64,000 nt of DNA from Candidatus Pantoea varia (GCF_900115075.1 NZ_FOVG01000002.1:124001-188000), one strand, 5' to 3'. Positions 7,380-15,810 are shown, counted from the stretch's first letter. Notes: a model not told the origin generated them from the letters alone. Translations and numbers: made by a program.

Positions 7380-8549
7380 ATGATTAACGGTAAAAAAGCG
7401 GCTAATCGCTCACTGCGCTGGGGCATGATCGGCGGCGGCGGCACCAGCCAGATTGGGTATATCCATCGCTCTGCGGCACTGCGTGACGGAAATTTTGTGC
7501 TGCTGGCGGGCGCGTTTGATCTTGATGCCGCACGCGGGCGCGAGTTTGGTCAGGCGCTGGGGGTGGCTCCTGAGCGCTGTTACACCGATTACGCCAGCCT
7601 GTTCGCCGGGGAAGCCGGGCGCGAAGATGGCATTGAAGCGGTTTCGATCGCCACGCCTAACAATACCCATTTCGCCATCTGTCGGGCGGCACTCAATGCC
7701 GGCCTGCATGTGGTGTGCGAGAAGCCGCTCTGTTTTACGGTCGAAGAAGCCGATGAGCTGGAGCAACTGAGCCGTGAGAAACAGAAGATTGTTGGCGTCA
7801 CCTACGGTTACGCCGGGCATCAGCTGATTCATCAGGCCAGAGAGATGATCGCTGAAGGGGCATTGGGTGAGATCCGCATCGTTAACATGCAGTTTGCTCA
7901 TGGCTTCCATAATGAGGCGGTGGAGTTGCAGAGTGAAAGCACTCGCTGGCGGGTTGATCCGCGCTTTGTCGGCCCAAGTTACGTGTTAGGCGATCTGGCG
8001 ACGCATCCGCTGTTTATCGCCGAAACGATGTTGCCGCAGCTGAAAGTGACGCGTCTGCTCTGTTCCCGCCAGAGCTTTGTCGCGTCGCGTGCGCCACTGG
8101 AGGATAACGCCTTTGTGATGATGGAGTATGACAACGGCGCGGTCGGCACGCTCTGGGCGTCGGCGGTGAATGCCGGATCGATGCATGGGCAGAAGATTCG
8201 GGTCGTCGGGTCTAAAGCCAGTCTGGAGTGGTGGGATGAGCAGCCAAACCAGCTGCGATACGAAGTGCAGGGCGAACCCGTGCGGATTCTGGAGCGCGGC
8301 ATGGGCTATCTCAGCCCGCGTGCGCTGGAAGAGGACCGCATCGGTGGGGGACACACGGAAGGTCTGTTTGAAGCCTGGTCGAATCTCTATCGTCGCTTTG
8401 CGCTGGCGATGGATGCTACCGACCGCCGCGACACCGCCTTCCTGCAGGATTTCTGGTATCCCGATGTGCATGCCGGATTAATGGGCGTGCGCTGGGTGGC
8501 ACAGTGCGTGAAATCAGCGGATGCCGGGGCGGTGTGGGTGACGGGCTGA
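7380..8549 (+). CDS. Gfo/Idh/MocA family NAD(P)-dependent oxidoreductase
   Basis: 389 residues. The Rossmann start RWGMIGGGGTSQIGYIHR carries the glycine-rich nucleotide loop, CEKPLCF carries the EKP catalytic Lys, and GDLATHPLFIAETM supplies the Asp and His of the active site. It is longer than the 3899-4942 paralogue and not closely similar, so the two probably catalyse different steps, such as oxidation of a glycoside or cyclitol and later reduction of the product. The start at 7380 follows GAGGACAAC, 10 bases after the epimerase stop, so one transcript is likely. No transporter or kinase gene is linked. Nothing recognisable lies between its end and 8692. Confidence 0.87.
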   Translation: MINGKKAANRSLRWGMIGGGGTSQIGYIHRSAALRDGNFVLLAGAFDLDAARGREFGQALGVAPERCYTDYASLFAGEAGREDGIEAVSIATPNNTHFAICRAALNAGLHVVCEKPLCFTVEEADELEQLSREKQKIVGVTYGYAGHQLIHQAREMIAEGALGEIRIVNMQFAHGFHNEAVELQSESTRWRVDPRFVGPSYVLGDLATHPLFIAETMLPQLKVTRLLCSRQSFVASRAPLEDNAFVMMEYDNGAVGTLWASAVNAGSMHGQKIRVVGSKASLEWWDEQPNQLRYEVQGEPVRILERGMGYLSPRALEEDRIGGGHTEGLFEAWSNLYRRFALAMDATDRRDTAFLQDFWYPDVHAGLMGVRWVAQCVKSADAGAVWVTG

Positions 8550-8692
8550 CGTCAGTTTTAAGCAGGTGTGAGGGGGATTAAAGCGAGAAAGACGCTATCC
8601 CCGGTCACTACCATATCAGCCAGCTGTCCCGGATGTCGTGAGCCAGCCAGAGTCGGGTGAATCTGCTCATAAGGCGGTAGACGCCCAGGCTA

Positions 8693-9709
8693 TCACTGAT
8701 AAGAAAAAGTTATACTCGCCAGTGCATTAGCCGTTCCGGGAACCAGCTCTCCCGTACGGATATACTGCGCCTGGAAAGGCAGCGACAAGACCTGATTTGC
8801 CGATGAAGTTGTCTGGATAAAGAACTGGTTGAGCGTGCCATCAGCCGTACTGTCCGGGCCCATACTCAGGGGACCAATACCGTTGTAGAAAAACTGTACG
8901 CCCACGCCTGAAGCGGAAGAGTCGCCGGTCAGTGTCACAACCGATGAACTATTTGACGGCGTTGTCTGGTCGGTCATGACCGCATTCACTGCGATGTTTT
9001 GATCACACGTCAGCGTGACGTTGAACGTTCCGGAAGGGGAGGTGCTACCCACGGTTGAAAGTGTGCGAATATCCAGCGTGCCCAGATCGACGTTCGCACT
9101 TTTGGTGTCAACCGTACAGCCGCTGGCCGCCACTGTGATAGTGGTGGAGTTAATGATGACCTGCGCGGTTTTGGTTTCATTATTGTAGGCCGTCAGAATG
9201 GCAGCATTGAGCGTGGGCGTGGTATAGGTGCCCGATTTCAGTGCTGTTCCCGTTTTAATAAACGTTACTTTTGCTGACCAGCCCAGGTTTTGGGCAACGC
9301 CTGATGTACCGGGCGCTGGATAGCTCTGAGTGATGCCCGTTTGCAACGGAGTATATTCCGATCCGTTAAAATCTTTGAGACCAATAATGTAGCCCACACC
9401 GGGTATACCCGTTTCAAAAATGGTGTAGTTTACGCCATCGACCGTCACTGTCATGCCGCTGGATATTGCCGATGGAGAGGGTTCAAGCGTGCCCTTTGAA
9501 CAGGTCCATATGAGTCCGCACCAGAATACTTCCTTTACATCGGCTGTCGCGCTCCAGGTTGAACCAATGATTTCACCCGGCATCACCGAGTCCGCTGGCC
9601 CGGAATATTCCATTGGCTGGGGTGAGAGCGTAATGTCTGATTTCCAATCCAGAGCCAGCGCGCTGGCAGAGGTGAGAAAGCAGGCAAGCAACAGTAAAAT
9701 ACGCATCAT
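8693..9709 (-). CDS. Fimbrial tip adhesin, two-domain type
   Basis: 338 residues with a signal peptide (hydrophobic to about residue 19, ending ALAL). The N-terminal part, to about residue 195, contains Cys residues in FWCGLIWTCSKG and has no family match I recognise; this should be the lectin-like receptor-binding domain. The C-terminal part is a pilin domain: AASGCTVDTKSANVDLG, a paired Cys in VTLTCDQN, and a C-terminal beta strand ending ITFSYQ for chaperone binding. It is the last gene of the fimbrial operon and overlaps the minor subunit gene by 4 bases (ATGA). The receptor cannot be predicted. Confidence 0.82.
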   Translation of the reverse strand: MMRILLLLACFLTSASALALDWKSDITLSPQPMEYSGPADSVMPGEIIGSTWSATADVKEVFWCGLIWTCSKGTLEPSPSAISSGMTVTVDGVNYTIFETGIPGVGYIIGLKDFNGSEYTPLQTGITQSYPAPGTSGVAQNLGWSAKVTFIKTGTALKSGTYTTPTLNAAILTAYNNETKTAQVIINSTTITVAASGCTVDTKSANVDLGTLDIRTLSTVGSTSPSGTFNVTLTCDQNIAVNAVMTDQTTPSNSSSVVTLTGDSSASGVGVQFFYNGIGPLSMGPDSTADGTLNQFFIQTTSSANQVLSLPFQAQYIRTGELVPGTANALASITFSYQ

Positions 9710-10224
9710 TGATACTCCGTAGTCCAGGTGGCAATGGCTGAAACGTCGCCAGCGGTCACTTCAGGGCCTGTGGCGGCTAATCGGGCATAAAAATTCATCT
9801 GCACGCTGTCGTTACCCGCTACGCCATAGGCGGTCGTCTGGGTATCAAGGGGGACAAGCGCGCCCTCTTTATCGAGGATTTGCACTGCTACGCCTGTCGC
9901 GCCGCCTTCTGCCACTTTAATCAGTCGCGGATCGAGATCATCCGGCGTGCCGCTAAAGCGGATCTTCACGCCTGAAAAGGTGGGTCCGCACGCTTCCAGC
10001 GTCAGCGTGAAAGGGGTTTTAATGTTGCTTACCGCACCCGTTTTACTTAGCTGTCTGGTGCCGATATCACCAAGCGGTACATTTTTTTCCAGCGACTCGG
10101 CGGCCACTACACACGTGTTAGCGATCAGATTTCCCGTTACCGAAACGAGCACATCGTAGCCGCGCACCGGCAATGAACAGGCGAAAAAAAGGACGATGCA
10201 TACCAGACGCTTTGTTACTGACAT
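9706..10224 (-). CDS. Minor fimbrial subunit
   Basis: 172 residues with an N-terminal signal (KRLVCIVLFFACSLPVRG) and a pilin fold: Cys in IANTCVVAAES, second Cys in TLEACGPTFSG, and a C-terminal strand ISAIATWTTEYQ-like end (penultimate Tyr) used for donor-strand exchange. Probably an adaptor or tip pilin that links the adhesin to the shaft. It overlaps the usher end by about 10 bases, with GGAGGG ahead of its ATG, and overlaps the adhesin start, so translation is coupled. Confidence 0.85.
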   Translation of the reverse strand: MSVTKRLVCIVLFFACSLPVRGYDVLVSVTGNLIANTCVVAAESLEKNVPLGDIGTRQLSKTGAVSNIKTPFTLTLEACGPTFSGVKIRFSGTPDDLDPRLIKVAEGGATGVAVQILDKEGALVPLDTQTTAYGVAGNDSVQMNFYARLAATGPEVTAGDVSAIATWTTEYQ

Positions 10225-12743
10225 ACGCCCTCCTGTGTATAGAGACCTGTGCGGGCATTGAAATCCTGCTTATTGAGCTGGAAACGAACAGAACAGCGCG
10301 CTGTGTTATTTTTGCCCCAGACTGCGGTAAGCGTGCCTTTCAGTGGCAGCCCCGATAAATAGACGCTGCCACCATCACCCACAATGCTGCTCACCTGGCT
10401 GTTTGCTAAGGCGACGACGGTACCAAAAGGCAATACCGTGCCGTTCTGGCGTAAGACAAACATCGCTTTTGCACCCTGCTGAGTGGCAATGGTGGCTCGC
10501 ACCAGTGCGCCGTCGGTGGGTGTTTTGCTAATGATGGCGTTATCGAGTTCAACATCATTGCCCGTGGTCGTGGTGTCGAGTCCTACCCGGTTAACGCGAT
10601 AAGGCGTAGCGTAAGGGATCACCGCATAACCCCGGCTGTCGGTTTTAATACTTCGGTGATTAAGAACCGCAACCTCGCTGGCTCCCGGTGCTTTGATCAG
10701 AATATTGGTATTGCCCAGCGGCTGGCTTAGCGTCACACCATCTTCGTGTAAAACAGCACCACCGCTTATGCCGTAGCTGAGATTGCGGGCATCACGCCCG
10801 TAGCTGTAGCCCAGGTTGTACTGGCCCCGCTGATCTTTATATTGCAGTGCGGTATCGCCGCCATACTGTTGTCGGGCGTTGTAGCGCTGATTGACGCTGT
10901 AATAAAGCTCATCCTGTCCAGGCACGTAACCACTGACGCCACCGCTGTAGGTCGTTCCTGCTGATTTCCCCTGAGTGGTGGAGAAACGTGCCCGTGTCGA
11001 ATTTTTCGGATCGCCAAAGGGTATCGAGAGCGATAACGCCAGAATGTTATCTTTACTGTCATCATAAAGACTGGTGCTGCGCTGGAAGCTCACCCCCAGC
11101 GAGGCCGATCGGAAGGTCGTATTCCACGCAAACTGGATCCCCTGAGTCGTTTTCGAGGTATGCCAGTAGGTTTGCTGATCCCATGACAGCGACAGAGAGC
11201 CATATTCGTCCATCGGCTGCGATAGCTGCAGCTGGTTTCTGGCTTTGCGTGACATCCTGAGGTCATAGATATTTTCATAGCGGGTGGTGACAGTGCCATC
11301 TGCTTCCACGACCTGCTCTGGTCTGCCGCCGCTCATTCTTTTATAAGCCGTATCGCTGAGGTTATAGAACCCTTGTGTGGAGTAACGCAGTGAATAGAAA
11401 TTTACGCGTGTCCCGATGTCGTTGAGCAGTTTGCTGTAGCGCAGGCGTACGGAGTCGCCCGTATAGCGCTTATCGTCTGCAAGCTGGCTCTGGGCATGGG
11501 TAACATCCAGCGAATAGGCACCAAAGCGGCCCAGGTTCTGACCGATGCCCGCTGCAACCCCGCGATAACGCTCGGCAAGCTGAGCGCCACCATAAAAGGT
11601 CAGTCCATATCGCCAGCCATAAAAGAGTTCACCCTGGGCAAAAGTGGGCGCATCCTGATTATTGACCGGCTGGAATTTTCCCGCACTGAGGGCATATTTA
11701 GCCTGGCCGCTGCGGACCAGATTAGGCACGCTGGCGAAAGGCACATTGAACTGCGTTTCGTAGCCATCGCTCTCCCTGATAGTGACAGAGAGATCCCCAC
11801 CCGAAGAGGTAGGATAGAGATCGCTGAGCATAAATGGTCCGGGCGATACGCTGGTTTGATAAATAACATTGCCGTTCTGTCGAACGGTGACGACAGCATT
11901 GCTGCGCGCAATCCCCCGAACTTCTGGCGCGTAACCGCTCAGGCTTGCAGGCAGCATGTTGTCATCCGTTTTAAGCGCCAGCCCGCGTACACCAACGGAG
12001 TCAAACACCTGAGATGAGGTGTACGTTTCTCCGGCATAAAGCTGTGCGCCCAGCGCCGGAACATCGCGCTGCAGCCAGGTCTGTACATGGTTCAGCTCAT
12101 TCGTGTCTTTGGTCCAGGTGGTATAGTCGCGCAGCCGCCATGCACCAATGTTTATGCCACTGTTCAGGCTGGCAAACAGCTGCTGATCACGGGTTTTAGT
12201 ATTCCCTCTGTAGGTGTTATTTGAGCCGTTAATGACATAGTTCAGCCACCCGGCATGGATGCCATGTTCCCAGCTTTCCGGACTGACGTAGCCGCGTGGC
12301 AGATTGCGCATCATGCTCTGCGGTAAAGTGATGTTGAGCGTGAGGGTTTGCGGCTCATAGTCTGTGCTGCTGCCCGGAAACAGCGTGTTGAGAAAATAGC
12401 ACTGCTTTGCCAGCGGCAGGCTGGCACCCTTTGCCTGTGCCATATCAACGCCCAGAGCATCAAGCTGACTGGCCGTCAGACACGCTGCGGTTACGTCCTG
12501 CCCATTTGATTTATCTACAGCAAAGATAACGTTGCCAGTGAAGGCATAGTTCTTATTGATATAGACGTTGATATTATATTCACCTGGCGGCAAGGCACTG
12601 CCTGTATTCACCCAGGATAAGTCAGCAACTGAAGCATTTTCGCCATTGAGGAAGGCGGGGTTAAAGTGCAAATCGCTCTCCGCGGCCGCGGTATAACCCA
12701 TGGCATGGAAAGCCATCACCGCACAAACGATTTTCATTTTCAC
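10215..12743 (-). CDS. Fimbrial outer-membrane usher protein
   Basis: 842 residues, normal for the FimD/PapC usher family, which builds pili through a 24-strand outer-membrane barrel. Seen: signal peptide ending YTAAAE, the N-terminal chaperone-binding domain starting LHFNPAFLNGENASVADLSW, the conserved LPRGYVSPESWEHGIHAGWLNY region, the plug and barrel segment GLALKTDDNMLPASLSGYAP, and a C-terminal domain with paired Cys (NTARCSVRF and EGVCQ). The GTG at 12743 is chosen because GAGGG lies 8 bases upstream; the frame also has a TTG at 12758 and an ATG at 12737. It lies 20 bases after the chaperone gene. Confidence 0.93.
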   Translation of the reverse strand: MKMKIVCAVMAFHAMGYTAAAESDLHFNPAFLNGENASVADLSWVNTGSALPPGEYNINVYINKNYAFTGNVIFAVDKSNGQDVTAACLTASQLDALGVDMAQAKGASLPLAKQCYFLNTLFPGSSTDYEPQTLTLNITLPQSMMRNLPRGYVSPESWEHGIHAGWLNYVINGSNNTYRGNTKTRDQQLFASLNSGINIGAWRLRDYTTWTKDTNELNHVQTWLQRDVPALGAQLYAGETYTSSQVFDSVGVRGLALKTDDNMLPASLSGYAPEVRGIARSNAVVTVRQNGNVIYQTSVSPGPFMLSDLYPTSSGGDLSVTIRESDGYETQFNVPFASVPNLVRSGQAKYALSAGKFQPVNNQDAPTFAQGELFYGWRYGLTFYGGAQLAERYRGVAAGIGQNLGRFGAYSLDVTHAQSQLADDKRYTGDSVRLRYSKLLNDIGTRVNFYSLRYSTQGFYNLSDTAYKRMSGGRPEQVVEADGTVTTRYENIYDLRMSRKARNQLQLSQPMDEYGSLSLSWDQQTYWHTSKTTQGIQFAWNTTFRSASLGVSFQRSTSLYDDSKDNILALSLSIPFGDPKNSTRARFSTTQGKSAGTTYSGGVSGYVPGQDELYYSVNQRYNARQQYGGDTALQYKDQRGQYNLGYSYGRDARNLSYGISGGAVLHEDGVTLSQPLGNTNILIKAPGASEVAVLNHRSIKTDSRGYAVIPYATPYRVNRVGLDTTTTGNDVELDNAIISKTPTDGALVRATIATQQGAKAMFVLRQNGTVLPFGTVVALANSQVSSIVGDGGSVYLSGLPLKGTLTAVWGKNNTARCSVRFQLNKQDFNARTGLYTQEGVCQ

Positions 12744-12763
12744 TCGGGCATCCCTCAACGAAT

Positions 12764-13444
12764 TTATTTACGGTTCAACGGGGCGCGGGTCACTGGTGTC
12801 CATGCACCGTAGTCATTGATGGTCTGAAAGGTCAGCGATGTGGCCTGGCTGAATTTCTCCGCCAGTGTGATAGTTGATTTTGGTGGCAACATCACAGGCT
12901 TAACCGTCTTCCCATCAACTTTGAGATTGATGGTGGTAATGAACCAGGGCGTAGGGTTGCTCAGTACGACTTTGCCCGCACTGTATTCACCGCTAATTTT
13001 TTTCCATGCTTCGTTAGCATTATCGGGAAGTGAAGCGGGGCGATAAAATACCTTAATACGATTCGCAGAGGCGAACTGCAGAGAGTTACCTGCACTATTT
13101 TTCGTTTGCTGGGGAATCGCTTTTACCGTCAGCCAGTAAAGAGATTCACGATCCTGTGGCAGAGATTTACCATTAAAGATAATTTTGACCACGCTTTCGG
13201 TTGCCGGTTTTAAAACATATAGCGGTGGCGTAATAACGAAATCCTGCGTGCGTGCCCCGCTGGCAGTCTCCATCCAGGACTGAATTAAAAATGAGGCTGT
13301 CGCATGGGTATTTCTGACCTGAAGGGTGGACTGTTTTGAATCAGCGGCATAGATCATACGTGTCGCACCTAACCCCACACCACCCGCGTGTACCGCGGAT
13401 GAACACAATGTGGCAGCCAGACAAACCCAGGTTAAAGAACGCAT
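12764..13444 (-). CDS. Periplasmic fimbrial chaperone (PapD/FimC family)
   Basis: 226 residues: a signal peptide (cleavage near VHA-GG), then two immunoglobulin-like domains. Diagnostic sequences are GLGATRMIYAADSKQSTLQVRN near the mature N-terminus, FVITPPLYVLKPATESVVKI, and RESLYWLTVKAIP, followed by NRIKVFYRPASLP linking the domains. Role: it completes the fold of each subunit by donating a beta strand and delivers it to the usher. AGGAG precedes the ATG. It is separated from the major pilin gene by a stem-loop. Confidence 0.93.
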   Translation of the reverse strand: MRSLTWVCLAATLCSSAVHAGGVGLGATRMIYAADSKQSTLQVRNTHATASFLIQSWMETASGARTQDFVITPPLYVLKPATESVVKIIFNGKSLPQDRESLYWLTVKAIPQQTKNSAGNSLQFASANRIKVFYRPASLPDNANEAWKKISGEYSAGKVVLSNPTPWFITTINLKVDGKTVKPVMLPPKSTITLAEKFSQATSLTFQTINDYGAWTPVTRAPLNRK

Positions 13445-13468
13445 TTTTTTCTCCTGAACGTTTATTCA

Positions 13469-13490
13469 TGCCCGGTCGTTAAACCGGGCA
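13469..13490 (-). terminator. Intercistronic stem-loop between major pilin and chaperone genes
   Basis: An 8-bp perfect stem (TGCCCGGT/ACCGGGCA) with a 6-base loop and no U tract. This position, just after the major pilin, is where fimbrial operons commonly have an mRNA-stabilising or partly terminating hairpin that keeps pilin above chaperone and usher. Function inferred. Confidence 0.6.
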
Positions 13491-13496
13491 TGACAA

Positions 13497-14081
13497 TTAC
13501 GAGTAGGTTACGGTGTAAGTGGCAACTGCACTGGCATCGCCCGCCGTCGCACCGCCATTTGGTGAGTAATATTTAGCGCTGAAGTTCAGCGTATTAGAGC
13601 CTTTACGCAGTGGCGTTGCTGTAGCCGCCTCGCCCAGTTTCACGACGTTGCCTTGCTCGTCATAAAGACGAATGGCCACATTCTGCGCGGATGCTGCACC
13701 GCCGTTTACGCCCGCTGCCAGACTGTTGACATCATTACCATCTGGCGTACCGGAGAAGGTCACTGCGACTGTAGTGGCTGCAATAGGGTTCTCCTCTGTA
13801 GAGGCTGAGGTATCAGCAATTGCGCAATCTTCAAGAGCGATAGAAAACGTTTTCGCCACGCTTGCTTCACTGCCTGCAGCCGCCAGCGTCGCCGTCCGCA
13901 CTTCACCCATATCAACATCAATGTTTGCACTGTTGGCACTGATGGCGCAGGCGGATGTCACGACGCTTCCGTTAAAGTTGACAGACCCACCACTGGTTGT
14001 TGCCGCCAGAGCGGAACCCATCGGGAACAGCGCTGAAACACCTAATACCAGAAGGGCTTTTTTATTAAATTTTAATTTCAT
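13497..14081 (-). CDS. Major fimbrial subunit (type 1-like pilin)
   Basis: 194 residues: a signal peptide (KKALLVLGVSALFPMGSALA), then a type-1-like pilin domain with GGSVNFNGSVVTSACAIS and a second Cys in FSIALEDCAIA forming the usual disulfide. The C-terminal strand ends VATYTVTYS (penultimate Tyr), for donor-strand exchange. The start at 14081 has AAAGGTG at good spacing; the frame extends to 14138 without a ribosome site. First gene of the five-gene operon pilin-chaperone-usher-minor pilin-adhesin. No recombinase or regulator gene is linked. Confidence 0.92.
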   Translation of the reverse strand: MKLKFNKKALLVLGVSALFPMGSALAATTSGGSVNFNGSVVTSACAISANSANIDVDMGEVRTATLAAAGSEASVAKTFSIALEDCAIADTSASTEENPIAATTVAVTFSGTPDGNDVNSLAAGVNGGAASAQNVAIRLYDEQGNVVKLGEAATATPLRKGSNTLNFSAKYYSPNGGATAGDASAVATYTVTYS

Positions 14082-14850
14082 GTAATCACCTTTATTGTTG
14101 AATTTGCTATGTTGTTTTTTGTAAATAACGACTGACAAAAAATATAAAAATTATTTTTAATGTAAATATACGAAAATATATAGGTTTGGTTTTTAATATA
14201 GGGTTTCTTTTTTTCTTTATTTTTTGTTTATGCTGCTTCGATGCGTATGGGGTAATTCCCTCCTCTTAATAATAATATGGGGGCATTATAATTTATTTAA
14301 GAAAAAAGAACCTGTGGTTTTTTAATATATGGATAGGATTTTGATGAATAACTATTCTATATTGAACATCTATGTTAATGAGTTATTTATTTTTAATAAT
14401 ATATTGAGATGTATGAATTTAGCCTTGTCCGGAGGGTAAGTGATATTTCCATCATCATTTGAGAGTTATTTTGATTTGTATTTCTATCGTAATAAAGGAG
14501 AAGAATGTTATCTCTCCTGACCACAGAATATACCTTGATAAAGATCAGGAAATATCGTTTGCAATGATTTTTTAAAAAGCCATTCTGGACTGTCGGATAA
14601 AAGGGACTAGCCCGGGCAGAATGAAATTAGCAGGATCCCTGTGTGTGACAGCGGGCATGATCGCCTGGTCTCTGCCGGGATGGCCATTGATATAGCCGAT
14701 AAGTTCATTAAGCGTGCAGAGGATAATTGAGGGTCAGTTCAGACATTTTCGTCGTCATGCCTGACGCGCAGGGTTAGCTGACAACGGTAGAATGGCGCAG
14801 ATAAACCAGGGACGGCGGGAAACAGGGCAGAGGTGAAGGGACTGGCGTTA
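14082..14850. other. AT-rich region upstream of the fimbrial operon
   Basis: About 770 bases without a convincing gene. 14100-14580 is strikingly AT-rich compared with the rest of the window, as expected for an H-NS-silenced promoter region of acquired fimbriae. The fimbrial promoter must lie here but cannot be placed. A 20-codon frame at 14505-14567 with a strong ribosome site is discussed under findings. 14580-14850 returns to normal composition and shows nothing I recognise. Confidence 0.5.
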
Positions 14851-14855
14851 CAAAA

Positions 14856-14907
14856 GCAAAAAACCCGCCAGAGGCGGGTTCTTTAAATTTTGGTGCCCGA
14901 ACCCGGA
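14856..14907 (-). repeat. Duplicate of the tRNA-Phe 3' end and its terminator (copy 1)
   Basis: 52 bases match 15018-15068 except for one extra A in the A-run. On the minus strand this copy holds the last 17 bases of tRNA-Phe (including CCA) and the terminator hairpin ACCCGCC/GGCGGGT with U6. The tRNA body is absent here. It looks like a target-site duplication or att-type scar. Confidence 0.85.
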
Positions 14908-14908
14908 C

Positions 14909-14978
14909 AAAAATGCCGGGAGCATTTTTTTGCATCGCGCGCCTGCGCGACCCAGAGGGCGAGCCACAGGAATGTGGC
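14909..14978. repeat. Cluster of three small hairpins between the tRNA-Phe 3'-end copies
   Basis: Three successive inverted repeats: AAAAATGC/GCATTTTT (14909-14929, with U run on both strands, a possible bidirectional terminator), TCGCGC/GCGCGA (14935-14950) and GCCACA/TGTGGC (14963-14978). They fill most of the 110 bases that separate the direct repeats. Confidence 0.6.
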
Positions 14979-15017
14979 GAGTGAATCGAACCTTCGATAA
15001 CGGGTTCGCGCCAGAAC

Positions 15018-15068
15018 GCAAAAACCCGCCAGAGGCGGGTTCTTTAAATTTTGGTGCCCGAACCCGGA
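15018..15068 (-). repeat. tRNA-Phe 3' end and terminator (copy 2, attached to the intact tRNA)
   Basis: This is the copy joined to the complete tRNA gene. On the minus strand the tRNA 3' end is followed by the ACCCGCC/GGCGGGT hairpin and U5, the functional terminator of tRNA-Phe. Confidence 0.85.
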
Positions 15069-15127
15069 ATCGAACCAGGGACACGGGGATTTTCAATCCC
15101 CTGCTCTACCGACTGAGCTATTCGGGC
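15052..15127 (-). tRNA. pheU: tRNA-Phe (anticodon GAA)
   Basis: A 76-base cloverleaf read on the minus strand: acceptor GCCCGAA pairs with TTCGGGC, D-arm region AGCTCAGTCGGTAGAGC, anticodon stem-loop GGGGATTGAAAATCCCC with anticodon GAA, T-arm GGTTCGATTCC, and an encoded CCA end (ACCA). The acceptor stem has A:U pairs where E. coli has GCCCGGA. The position next to yjdC-dsbD matches E. coli pheU, a known integration site for genomic islands. Confidence 0.97.
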
Positions 15128-15137
15128 AACGGGGCGC

Positions 15138-15166
15138 ATTAAACCGTAAAGGCCGCGGGTCGTCAA
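15138..15166 (-). promoter_or_regulatory. Promoter of tRNA-Phe
   Basis: On the minus strand TTGACG (15161-15166) and TTTAAT (15138-15143) are spaced 17 bases apart, followed by a GC-rich discriminator (GCGCCCC) typical of stringently controlled stable-RNA promoters. Confidence 0.75.
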
Positions 15167-15234
15167 CGGCTTTCACTAAAAAACCCCTGGAAACGTGACT
15201 GATTGCCTGAATTTCAGTCAAAGTGGGTAAAACC

Positions 15235-15810
15235 TCAGGCCAGCGCGCCATTTTTGCGGCACAGCGCGATGCTGTAGACATCTTCCGCCAGCCGCTGGGC
15301 AGTGGCGACATCCTGCACATTACGCTTCACCAGCAGCTTGCTCAGGCAACCTTCGAGGATCAACTCCATCTGATCGGCCACCATGGTGGGGTTATCCAGC
15401 CCCTGCTCCACCAGAATCTCATGGGTGAACTGCCAGGAGCCACGCTTCTGCTGCTCTGCCAGTTGATGGATAGGCTGATCGGGCTGCGGGTAGAAGCTGC
15501 AGGCGGCGATAAACAGGCAGCCCGGAAAACGTCCTTTGCTGACCTGCTCACTCAGGACTTCGTAGCGTGCCATCAGCTTCTGATCCGGCGACAGTGACTC
15601 ATCCAGCAGGATCTGGCGTCGCCAGGTTTCAATCTGCTGCCCGTGATAGCGCAGCGCATCGTAGAGCAGGGCGTCACGGTCGGGCCAGAACAGCTGAAGC
15701 TGCTCCTGACTTAAGTCGGAACCCGCCAGGGTTTCCAATGAGAGGGTGGCGGCGAGGCCGTTCTGTTCAAGCACATTCAATGCATGCTCGAGTATCTGTT
15801 CACGCTGCAA
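15235..15810 (-). CDS. yjdC: TetR-type transcriptional regulator YjdC
   Basis: 191 residues, the same length as E. coli YjdC, with clear similarity along the protein: LQLFWPDRDALLYDALRYHGQQIETWRRQ, FPGCLFIAACSFYPQPDQPIHQLAEQQK and MELILEGCLSKLLV are represented. The N-terminal helix-turn-helix (about residues 5-45) is followed by an effector domain. The TTG at 15810 is chosen: GAGGAGAG stands just upstream and the E. coli protein starts at the same point (QRE). It lies downstream of dsbD on the same strand, 63 bases on, as in E. coli. Its targets are not established. Confidence 0.9.
   Translation of the reverse strand: MQREQILEHALNVLEQNGLAATLSLETLAGSDLSQEQLQLFWPDRDALLYDALRYHGQQIETWRRQILLDESLSPDQKLMARYEVLSEQVSKGRFPGCLFIAACSFYPQPDQPIHQLAEQQKRGSWQFTHEILVEQGLDNPTMVADQMELILEGCLSKLLVKRNVQDVATAQRLAEDVYSIALCRKNGALA

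Noticed and set aside
14082..14580. Phase-variation switch (fimS-like invertible element) upstream of the major pilin
   Set aside because: I looked for paired inverted repeats flanking a promoter and for a linked tyrosine recombinase; neither is visible in the window.
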